A DNA stretch of 64,000 nucleotides from Caldilineaceae bacterium. Lineage in GTDB: Bacteria; Chloroflexota; Anaerolineae; Caldilineales; Caldilineaceae. The DNA lies in the NCBI GenBank assembly GCA_026645575.1, contig JAPKMW010000001.1, positions 124,001 to 188,000 of the forward strand. The letters are read 5' to 3'. How positions within the stretch are numbered: the stretch's first letter is position 1; each line of letters opens with the position of its first letter. Both the position numbers and the translations under genes were made by a program. The notes under the pieces were generated by a model. That model did not search any database, was not told where the DNA came from, and saw nothing but the letters and a program-made list of their open reading frames with translations. Positions 15,923 to 23,216 of this stretch are shown in pieces.

Positions 15923-17242
15923 CTAGTAGTTTAGGCTGCTTGCTGAGGCTAGTGACGGTTGCGACGTGCCGACAACCTGGCCTTCTGCTTGCCGCACAAT
16001 TTGGGCTACATAGCTTTCCATTTCCATTGCCATCCGCTGAATGTCAAAGCGCTCTAAAGCAACCCGTTTACCGGCTGTCGCCACTTGTTGGCGCAACTCC
16101 GGCGATTCGATCAGGCGCGCCACTTGGGCGGCCAACTTCTCCTCATTGCCTGCCGGGTAGGTAAGGGCAGTTTCGTTATCGCGCAAAATTTCGGTCACAC
16201 CCCCGACAGTGGAGCCAACCACGGCGACCCCGGCAGCCATCGCTTCGATCAGCACGCGGCCAAAGGGTTCCTGCCAGACTGAGGTAAAGAGGAAAATGTC
16301 GGCCTGGTGATAGAGCGCCGGCATCGCCTCTTTGGTTTGTGGTCCCAAAAAGGACACATGCTTTTCCAGGCGATGACGGCGCACCAGATATTCTAGAAAG
16401 GTGAGATAATCGCGATCACCGGCGCCGGCAATGAGCAATTCGATATGCTGAAAACCGTACTCCTGCACCAACCGTCCCAGCGCCTTGATGGCAATATGCA
16501 CCCCTTTGTCCGAGCGGATGCGACCGGCATAGAGCAATGTCGTCTTCCCGGACTTGGCGGCTTGATGGGGGCAGTTACGTTCACAATCACATTGGCGATA
16601 GGGCGCCGTGTCGGCGGCGCCATAGATTACCATGCTTTCACCCGGTTTCATGCCGCGCTTGATCAATTCGTTGCGCATGAAGAGGGTGGGGAAGATGACG
16701 CGCTCAAAATTTGGTTTCGCCACCGTCTCTTGGGCCAACACATAATTGGCGGCCAGCCCCAGGATTGCTTTGGGCAACTGGGTGTACCAATATTGAGCCG
16801 GCGCCTTCCAGTAAAATTCAAACTGGCTGGGCAAGGTCGGCCAGTAGTCGCCCACATAGTAGACAACGCGACCGGGCATCAACTCCTCTGCCAGGATCGG
16901 CACGGAGCGTACAATATTCCACATCCCCCAGATCACCAGGGCTTCCGGGCGAAAGCGGTGAATATAAGCGCGCAACAGCGCTAGATTTTCCCGCTCATGC
17001 TGGCGACGATGGGTGAAGAACTGGATGCCATTGCGCAGGGAAACAAGTTCCATTTCCAAATGTAACTCGCGGCGCACCCATGATGGATCGTTGGTGTCGT
17101 CGTGCGCCAGCGCATGGCGACTGGTCAGCACAATGATTTCATGGCCGCGCGCACGTAATTGGGTTGCCATTTCCTGGCACCATTCCTCATACCCGCCCTG
17201 ACCATAAGGGGGATAGAGATTAGAGAGAAAGAGGAGCCGCAT
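15923..17242 (-). CDS. Glycosyltransferase, GT4 family
   Basis: A 439-residue GT-B enzyme. The N-terminal acceptor domain begins MRLLFLSNLYPPYGQGGYEE; the C-terminal domain has LLYAGRIRSDKGVHIAIKAL, the donor-binding FTSVWQEPFGRVLIEAMAAG and VGGVTEILRD, carrying the EX7E glutamates. The linker between the domains holds a Cys/His cluster (CDCERNCPH, about residues 218-226), not usual in this family. It overlaps the upstream glycosyltransferase by 23 bp, and the two share start and end patterns, so they are a tandem paralogue pair that diverged mainly in this linker. Confidence 0.9.
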   Translation of the reverse strand: MRLLFLSNLYPPYGQGGYEEWCQEMATQLRARGHEIIVLTSRHALAHDDTNDPSWVRRELHLEMELVSLRNGIQFFTHRRQHERENLALLRAYIHRFRPEALVIWGMWNIVRSVPILAEELMPGRVVYYVGDYWPTLPSQFEFYWKAPAQYWYTQLPKAILGLAANYVLAQETVAKPNFERVIFPTLFMRNELIKRGMKPGESMVIYGAADTAPYRQCDCERNCPHQAAKSGKTTLLYAGRIRSDKGVHIAIKALGRLVQEYGFQHIELLIAGAGDRDYLTFLEYLVRRHRLEKHVSFLGPQTKEAMPALYHQADIFLFTSVWQEPFGRVLIEAMAAGVAVVGSTVGGVTEILRDNETALTYPAGNEEKLAAQVARLIESPELRQQVATAGKRVALERFDIQRMAMEMESYVAQIVRQAEGQVVGTSQPSLASASSLNY

Positions 17243-18569
17243 CGTTTTTCTCCTGTGCTTCCCGTTTACCTAACAACTGCTCGGCCAAATAGCGTTCGAT
17301 CTCATCCACCATACGGGTAATGGCAAATTTTTCAAGGGCGGTCTGGCGGCCCGTCGCTGCGATCTGCAAGGCCAGGGTCGGATTAGCGACCAGCAGCCGT
17401 AAACAGTCGGCCAGCGCCGGTGCGTCCGCCGCCGGGAACAACAGGCCATTCTCGCCATGAACAATGATCTCTTTGGTGCCGCCGGTTGCGGCGCCGATCA
17501 CCACTAACCCCGCGGCCAGCCCTTCTTGCATAATGCGCGCCAGTGGCTCCTCCCAAATGGAAGGCAGCAACAACACCTGATATTGGCCCAGAAAGGCGGG
17601 CAACTCGCTGCGTGGAATCGGTTTGTGAAAGGTTACCCAAGTATTCAGTCCATGGGTTTTGACCAGGTTGTGCAGCCGTTCTTCATAGTGCGGATGGCCC
17701 GATCCCAAGATCGTCAGATGAAAGGGTGTGCGCTCTTCTGGCCGCAGGAGAGCCAGCGCCTCCAGTGTGGTATGAACGCCTTTGTGTTCCGACAACGTGC
17801 CGACAAAGAGCAGACGATAGGTCGGTTGGTTTGCCACTAGCTGTCCGTGGGCGCCATTGCCATTGGCATCGCCTTGGCCATTGCTTGCGCCGTTACTGCG
17901 GCTCAACCTTGTGTGAAAAGGTTCCTGGGCCAGATAAGGCCCTAGATCGATCCCTTCATAGATCACCGGCGCCTGCTTCAACGGGGTGTCAGCGTTGAGC
18001 AACTGGTCGCGCAGGGCAATGCTGCAACAAAGCGCATGTTGGAATTGCAGCGGCGTCTTCTGCCATTCGGCGCGTAACCAGAGGCGCGCCGGCAGCCGTA
18101 GCGCCTTTTTGGCGAGTTGGCGGAGCGGGGTTGTCGCCGGTTCATCCCAAAACCGCTGATGCAGGTTGGGGTCAATCGGCCAGGGATTTGCCAGGTAATA
18201 AGCCACCCGTCCCGGCAACAACTGTTCGGCTAGGTGGGCCACCTCTTTGGTCAGCGCCCACATGCCCCAGATAAAGATCAGATCCGGCTGGCGCGTTGTT
18301 ATGAATTCGCGTAGAATGGCAAAGTTCTGTTCCTTGGCCGAGGGATAGCGCCAGGCGCTGCGGATCTGGTAATAGTAGAGATCACTCTCCAGCGTCAAGC
18401 GCCGATGGACATGATCCTCGACCGTGTCTTGGGCGACGCCATGTTTCCCGCTGAGGACGGTGACTTCATGACCACGGGCGCGCAGGCCATTGACCACTTC
18501 CAGACATAACATGCCGTACCCACCGATGTGGTGGGGCGGGTAATAGTTGGTAAGCACTAAAATCTTCAT
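17220..18569 (-). CDS. Glycosyltransferase, GT4 family, with Asn/Gly-rich linker insert
   Basis: A 449-residue GT-B enzyme starting MKILVLTNYYPPHHIGGYG. The donor domain has LLFVGTLSEHKGVHTTLEAL, LLPSIWEEPLARIMQEGLAAG and ATGGTKEII. Between the two domains (about residues 224-243) lies a low-complexity insert rich in Asn and Gly (SNGASNGQGDANGNGAHG), in the same place where the neighbouring paralogue has a Cys cluster. Its end overlaps the next gene by 23 bp, and a possible 61-residue gene overlaps its start by 4 bp. Specificity unknown. Confidence 0.9.
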   Translation of the reverse strand: MKILVLTNYYPPHHIGGYGMLCLEVVNGLRARGHEVTVLSGKHGVAQDTVEDHVHRRLTLESDLYYYQIRSAWRYPSAKEQNFAILREFITTRQPDLIFIWGMWALTKEVAHLAEQLLPGRVAYYLANPWPIDPNLHQRFWDEPATTPLRQLAKKALRLPARLWLRAEWQKTPLQFQHALCCSIALRDQLLNADTPLKQAPVIYEGIDLGPYLAQEPFHTRLSRSNGASNGQGDANGNGAHGQLVANQPTYRLLFVGTLSEHKGVHTTLEALALLRPEERTPFHLTILGSGHPHYEERLHNLVKTHGLNTWVTFHKPIPRSELPAFLGQYQVLLLPSIWEEPLARIMQEGLAAGLVVIGAATGGTKEIIVHGENGLLFPAADAPALADCLRLLVANPTLALQIAATGRQTALEKFAITRMVDEIERYLAEQLLGKREAQEKNDAAPLSL

Positions 18570-18751
18570 GGGAGACCATCCATTAACGCGTGGCGCCAGG
18601 CGATCGCTTTGTTGTAATAGCTAAATCCTGTGGCAACCACAAAAGTTGAGAGCCGTTTAAACCAGTTGCCTGATTTGGCGGGTCGACGCGCAGCTCGACC
18701 CGCCAATGGCCTGGTATAAGCTTGCCGGCGTATTTTGCGTTTGACTTTCAT
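18566..18751 (-). CDS. Possible small basic protein (61 residues)
   Basis: A short frame starts 20 bp after the methyltransferase stop, has GGTAGGA near its ATG, and its TGA overlaps the next gene's ATG in an ATGA arrangement, as in coupled genes. The product is very basic in the first 30 residues and has one mildly hydrophobic stretch (RLSTFVVATGFSYYNKAIAW). Against a real gene, a 12-bp inverted repeat (18675-18686 / 18695-18706) of the kind seen in this genome's non-coding gaps lies in its middle. I recognise no family. Confidence 0.35.
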   Translation of the reverse strand: MKVKRKIRRQAYTRPLAGRAARRPAKSGNWFKRLSTFVVATGFSYYNKAIAWRHALMDGLP

Positions 18752-18771
18752 ATATCCTACCTGCTGCCGGC

Positions 18772-19416
18772 TTAGGCTGCTACCCCAAATAACTGATAGG
18801 TCTGCTGCCCAATGGCGCCGTTCTCCAACCGATCAAAGCCGTGGGCGGCAAAGAGGGTTGGGTAGTGATGGCGAAACATAAAAAACTCTTCCGGCAGTTG
18901 ATCACTTTCGGTCAACTCATTGACATAGACCAACCGGCTGATGGTGCAAAGCTTGGCAATGGCGCCCTCAATGGCGCGGGGGGGGATATGTTGCAACACC
19001 CGATTGCAGACCGCCAGGTCAAAACGTTTGGCCGGAAAGTCCAATTCTTCGACCTTGCCTTGAAAGGTGGTGACCCAGGGAAAGCGTTCCTTGGCCAGTG
19101 ACAGCGCCTTTTCGGCAATGTCAACGCCGACAATTTCGTTGATCCCATGCTCGCTGTACACCCCGAAGAGTCGTCCCGAGCCGCAGCCGACATCCAGTAA
19201 ACTCTTGGGGTGATACTGCCGAAAGAGTTTGCTGAGGACATGAAAATCATGCGCATCATGGCCCCACTGTTCATGAATCGGCGCTGCTTGTGCTTCCCAA
19301 AAGTCGCTGACCACCTGTCGCCCCCAGGGCGTCCCCGTGCGATAGGCCAGACCGCGCAGGGTTTGTCCCAGTTGATACTTTTTGGCGCCTAACCAGTGCC
19401 GTAGCGTTGTTGTCAT
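18772..19416 (-). CDS. Class I SAM-dependent methyltransferase
   Basis: A 214-residue methyltransferase. Motif I is LLDVGCGSGRLFGVY (about residues 74-88), motif II the acidic residue in EIVGVDIAEKAL, and CNRVLQHIPPRAIEGAIAKL follows the catalytic region. An N-terminal helix-rich part precedes the fold. It is cotranscribed in position with the two GT4 enzymes downstream and lies 118 bp from the GT2 upstream, with a hairpin between. A glycan or lipid-linked sugar is the likely substrate by context only. Confidence 0.85.
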   Translation of the reverse strand: MTTTLRHWLGAKKYQLGQTLRGLAYRTGTPWGRQVVSDFWEAQAAPIHEQWGHDAHDFHVLSKLFRQYHPKSLLDVGCGSGRLFGVYSEHGINEIVGVDIAEKALSLAKERFPWVTTFQGKVEELDFPAKRFDLAVCNRVLQHIPPRAIEGAIAKLCTISRLVYVNELTESDQLPEEFFMFRHHYPTLFAAHGFDRLENGAIGQQTYQLFGVAA

Positions 19417-19477
19417 AAGGTCTGCTCTCTGTCTTTTTCATCATGGTCGGCATTACGCGGCTGACGGGCGCCCCAAG

Positions 19478-19508
19478 GAGCGGTCAGGGTTGCGAAAGCT
19501 GACCGCTC
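19478..19508. terminator. 10-bp hairpin downstream of a GT2 gene
   Basis: Arms GAGCGGTCAG (19478-19487) and CTGACCGCTC (19499-19508) pair around an 11-nt loop in the gap between the GT2 ending at 19535 and the methyltransferase starting at 19416. No T-run is evident. Confidence 0.4.
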
Positions 19509-19534
19509 TTGCCTACCTGTGTAACGCCTGAATG

Positions 19535-20794
19535 TTAAGAACTGGGTGATGTCAAGGTACGCAACGCTGCCCGCAAACCGGGTTTGACAAAGGTGCGCGC
19601 CAGCCGGATGAGAAAGGTGCGTTGCGTCGCCAATTTGGGGGCATAGTGCAATGCCTGTAGCCAGAAGGCGCGCGCCTGTTCCCGTTGTTGGCTGTTATAG
19701 GCCAATAGCCCAAGCGCCAAATAAGCATGGGCAAAGGCTGTTCGGCGTTTGGACTGTACGCGTGGCGCCAGCGTCGGGTCATTAAAAATGGCGTCGAGCG
19801 CACTCAACAGCCGATCCGCACTCTTGGGTAAATTGAGTGTGGCCGGATTGCCCCGTTGCCCAAGCGGCTGCTCGACGCACCCCAACTCATAAAAAAGATC
19901 GACCTGCGCCGTCAACGTCGGGTTGGCGGCAAAGGCTTGGCGCAGGAATGCTTGCCCTTTGGCATCATCGCCGCGCAGAAAATAACCTTGGGCGGCAAAG
20001 TAGCTGGTTGCCGCCCAAGCGCGCTGGCGCGGGGCAGGCCACTGGCTGGGATCACCTTCCGGTGCGCCAAAGTGCTTACACACCACCATTGTCTGATAGC
20101 GCAACATATATTCCGGATCGCCCGACATATTGCTGCCATGCACTCGGTAGTTGAGCAACGGCTGGGCAATGCCGGCGAATTCATAGCTTTGCGCCACCCG
20201 CAGCCACATATCCCAATCCTCTGAAGCGCGCAACGCCACATCAAAGACCCCTACTTCTTCAAAGCATGTCCGGCGCACCAGAACCGCGCTCGGTGCAAAG
20301 AACTCGCCATCCAACAGCCGGTCATAGAGTTGGTCGCTTGGTACGGTTGATACACAAGGTTGCGGCAGCCGTTCGCCTTTGCTGTTCACAAATTGCAGAC
20401 CAGTGTAGACGGCGCCCAAACGCGGATCAGCCGCCAATACACGGTGAACGGTTGCCAAGTAAGTTGGCTCCCAGAAATCATCGGCATCGAGCAGGGCAAT
20501 ATATTCCCCTTGCGCCGCCGCAATGCCGGTATTGCGCGCCCCCGACAGCCCCTGGTTTTCCTGCCAGATATAATGAACCCGTTCGCCAAAGCTTTCGACC
20601 AACGTATGGGTATTATCGGTCGAGCCGTCATCAACCACGATGATCTCAAGCTGAGGATAGCTCTGCGCCAGGGCACTCTGCAGCGCATCCGCTAAAAAGC
20701 GCACATGGTTATAGGTCGGGATCACCACCGAGATCATATCCTTGCTGCCCGCCGCCGTTGTTGCAAGCTGGCTGGTTGGTTCCTGGCTACTCAT
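19535..20794 (-). CDS. GT2 glycosyltransferase with C-terminal helical region
   Basis: A 419-residue protein. The GT-A domain occupies about residues 20-260: ISVVIPTYNHVRFLADAL, LEIIVVDDGSTDNT, the metal-binding LLDADDFW, and ASEDWDMWLRVAQSYEF with the catalytic-base region. The remaining 150 residues are helical and look TPR-like (YFLRGDDAKGQAFLRQAFAA, YLALGLLAYNSQQREQARAF). The same architecture appears at 25358-26794. The ATG at 20794 is well placed. The acceptor is unknown; a TPR tail may hold the enzyme to partners at the membrane. Confidence 0.88.
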   Translation of the reverse strand: MSSQEPTSQLATTAAGSKDMISVVIPTYNHVRFLADALQSALAQSYPQLEIIVVDDGSTDNTHTLVESFGERVHYIWQENQGLSGARNTGIAAAQGEYIALLDADDFWEPTYLATVHRVLAADPRLGAVYTGLQFVNSKGERLPQPCVSTVPSDQLYDRLLDGEFFAPSAVLVRRTCFEEVGVFDVALRASEDWDMWLRVAQSYEFAGIAQPLLNYRVHGSNMSGDPEYMLRYQTMVVCKHFGAPEGDPSQWPAPRQRAWAATSYFAAQGYFLRGDDAKGQAFLRQAFAANPTLTAQVDLFYELGCVEQPLGQRGNPATLNLPKSADRLLSALDAIFNDPTLAPRVQSKRRTAFAHAYLALGLLAYNSQQREQARAFWLQALHYAPKLATQRTFLIRLARTFVKPGLRAALRTLTSPSS

Positions 20795-20836
20795 TGCTCT
20801 TTGCTTTCCTCAATCAACTATCGCTGTTCAGAAAAT

Positions 20837-20885
20837 CTTGCGGTTGCCCCACTTGGGCAACCGCAAGGGATTGCCCCTACAGGCA
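20837..20885. repeat. 13-bp hairpin with shared CCCCTAC tail
   Basis: Arms CTTGCGGTTGCCC (20837-20849) and GGGCAACCGCAAG (20855-20867) pair perfectly. The following GATTGCCCCTACAGGC is identical to 30873-30888, so the two places share one repeat type. It lies in the gap between two glycosyltransferase genes. Confidence 0.55.
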
Positions 20886-20889
20886 CGAA

Positions 20890-22170
20890 TCAACTGTTCA
20901 CTGTCACGGAGGAAGGGTTGCCTTCCTGGTAGTAGCGCGGCTGTGGATGGGTCAACCGTTGGAAGATGGCGTCAAGCCGTTGCGCCGTGTTACGCCAACT
21001 GTGTTGTTCTTCCGCTTCCAGACGCGCGGTCTGTCCCATTTGCCGGCGTAAATGATGATTGCGGCTTAACGCAACAATCGCCGCCGCCAGCCGCTCTTCA
21101 TCACAGGGCGGGACAATCAACCCCGTTACGCCTTGGCGCAAGACCACCGGTTGCCCATTGGCTCCGGAAGCAATCGTCGCTAGTCCGGCTGCTTTGTAAT
21201 CGAGCAGCTTCAAGCCCGAATATTCCACCCGACCACAGTAAGGACAGACGCCAATGTCGGCTTGCGCCAGATAGGCGGCCATGGTCGCCATATCGACAAA
21301 ACCGGGCATGGTCACCACCGCTTGCAGGTGCAACGCCTGAATCTGGCGCTCTAGATTGGCTTGTTCCGGCCCGGCGCCGAGCAGATAAAGCTTGACCGTC
21401 ACCCCCTGTTGGCGCGCCTTGGCTGTCGCATTCAACAAGACGCTCAGCCCATGCCACGGCTCAAAAGCGCCGACATAGACAAGGGTGATAGCGTCGGTTG
21501 CCGGCTTCTCGTTGAAGGCGCGCAACTCCTCACGCTTCAGCAGGGTCACTAGCTCACTGCCATTTTCCACTGCACTGACCTTGGCGCGCGCTACACCCCA
21601 GCGCTCGATAAAACCGGCGCGCCAGCCGTCGCCGGTAGCGACTACGTGAGCCGTGCTGTGGATCATCCAGCGCATGATCTGCAACGCCAACCATTTCTGT
21701 ACGCCTTGTGGCGCCACCCCCAAAATTTCCAACTCCTGCCACTGATCGCCATTCACCTCGATCACCAGGGGAACGCCTTGGCGCCGCGCTGCCAGGGCGC
21801 CGCCATAGCCCATCCACCCCATACGTTCATAAAAGAGATCACAATCGCCCATCACCTGGGTAACGACCTGGGCAAAGTCCAACGCTTCAAAATAGGCGGC
21901 ATACGGTAGATGCAACGCCGATTGGGTGCGTTGCACCAACCGTTGCGACCACTTGTGCAACCGATGCGTGCCTTGCTGGGCGTCCACCGGCGTAAAGCGT
22001 TCCAGATCGGTCGTGTACCAGAGTCGCCCGTCCACTTTCATCAATAAGCTGACCTCATGCCCCAGCGCGGTCAATTCCTGGCAAACATGCTTGACATGGT
22101 TGCTCGGACCGGAGAGGGGGCGCGCCAGCAAGTTGGCGGCGCCGGCTTGCATCAAATAGCCGATTTTCAC
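20890..22170 (-). CDS. Glycosyltransferase, GT4 family
   Basis: A 426-residue GT-B enzyme. The acceptor side shows GPSNHVKHVCQELTALGHEV; the donor side TLVYVGAFEPWHGLSVLL, GFVDMATMAAYLAQADIGV and YSGLKLLDYKAAGLATIASG. The start is a GTG at 22170 that overlaps the stop of the upstream glycosyltransferase (GTGA), a coupled arrangement; no ATG lies before the conserved N-terminal strand. It is one of at least eight GT4-type enzymes in the window. Sugar and linkage are unknown. Confidence 0.88.
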   Translation of the reverse strand: MKIGYLMQAGAANLLARPLSGPSNHVKHVCQELTALGHEVSLLMKVDGRLWYTTDLERFTPVDAQQGTHRLHKWSQRLVQRTQSALHLPYAAYFEALDFAQVVTQVMGDCDLFYERMGWMGYGGALAARRQGVPLVIEVNGDQWQELEILGVAPQGVQKWLALQIMRWMIHSTAHVVATGDGWRAGFIERWGVARAKVSAVENGSELVTLLKREELRAFNEKPATDAITLVYVGAFEPWHGLSVLLNATAKARQQGVTVKLYLLGAGPEQANLERQIQALHLQAVVTMPGFVDMATMAAYLAQADIGVCPYCGRVEYSGLKLLDYKAAGLATIASGANGQPVVLRQGVTGLIVPPCDEERLAAAIVALSRNHHLRRQMGQTARLEAEEQHSWRNTAQRLDAIFQRLTHPQPRYYQEGNPSSVTVNS

Positions 22171-23204
22171 GCCAGCACCCGCTTGCTCACTGTGCTTTCG
22201 ATCACCTCATGCAACGCCTGCGTCGTCCGTCGCAGGTCAAACTTTTCCGCCGCAATCTGACGCATTTGGGTGCGCCGCCGACATTTTTCCGCCGCCGGTA
22301 ATTCGGCGTAGGCGATCAATTTTTCGTGTAGTTCGTCATCAAGGCCAAAGATACATTCGGCGGGGAGGACATCTTCAATCCCATCCCAGAAATGGGAGAG
22401 ACAGTAGCAGCCGCTTGCCATTGCCTCCAACAGAGAGACCGACTGCCCCTCCCAGTAGCTGTTGGAGAGAAAGACATCTATCGTTTGCAACCACGCTTCG
22501 GTGCCTTTGACATGACCATACAGCGTGACATTGTCGGCCAGCGCCAGCTTTTCGATCAGCCGTTCGATAGCAATATAGTACCCATCAAAATGACCCCCCG
22601 GCCACTTGCCGCCGGCAATGTGCAGATGGGGCTTGTGGCCGGCTTGCTTGAGCTTGGCGATGGTGATGACCGCTTCGTAGATACGCTTAACCGGGTGAAA
22701 ATTGCAGAGCATCCCAATATTAAAGCGAAAATCACAGTGCTCCGGTGGTTGAAAGCGGCTCAAATTAACCCCGTTATAGATCACCGTTGTTTTGTTGGCC
22801 TGGTCAGGAAATTGTTCCAAAAATTTCTGCCGAATGTAGTGGCTGACAAAGACAATGCGATCCACATTTTCCCACTGAATCTGCGGCGCCCACACATGCA
22901 CCTCGTAGGAGTGCAAGCGCGCCACAATCGGCGCGTGTCGATCCATCTGCGAGGCCGGTTTGAGCAATTCGCTGGCCCATTCAAAGAAACAGACATCATT
23001 GTGTTTCAGCATCGAGCGGATCTGCCCATCATAGGCCCAGCGATTGAGGCGACCATAGAGTAGGGGGACGCCGAAGGTCTTTGGTTGAAACAGATCAGTT
23101 TGATAGTGTTGTTGGAAATCGGCGAAAATTTCGCGAAAGAAGCCCCAATGGCCGTTTTCACCGACAAAGATGCCTAGCTTGGTCATAAGCTGCTGCGTTT
23201 CCAT
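22167..23204 (-). CDS. Glycosyltransferase, GT4-like
   Basis: A 345-residue GT-B protein, shorter than its neighbours because of a reduced N-terminal domain. Recognisable parts are VIYNGVNLSRFQPPE at the domain linker, LCNFHPVKRIYEAVITIAKL, and the donor loop SNSYWEGQSVSLLEAMASGC. Start at the ATG at 23204 (GAGGCG upstream); an ATG six codons later is possible. It is translationally coupled to the next gene by a 4-bp overlap and begins 12 bp after the amidotransferase stop. Confidence 0.87.
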   Translation of the reverse strand: METQQLMTKLGIFVGENGHWGFFREIFADFQQHYQTDLFQPKTFGVPLLYGRLNRWAYDGQIRSMLKHNDVCFFEWASELLKPASQMDRHAPIVARLHSYEVHVWAPQIQWENVDRIVFVSHYIRQKFLEQFPDQANKTTVIYNGVNLSRFQPPEHCDFRFNIGMLCNFHPVKRIYEAVITIAKLKQAGHKPHLHIAGGKWPGGHFDGYYIAIERLIEKLALADNVTLYGHVKGTEAWLQTIDVFLSNSYWEGQSVSLLEAMASGCYCLSHFWDGIEDVLPAECIFGLDDELHEKLIAYAELPAAEKCRRRTQMRQIAAEKFDLRRTTQALHEVIESTVSKRVLA

Positions 23205-23216
23205 TCTGTATACGCC

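Noticed and set aside
21945..22733. Long plus-strand frames opposite glycosyltransferase and amidotransferase genes
   Set aside because: They lie antisense to genes with complete catalytic motifs and have no motif of their own.
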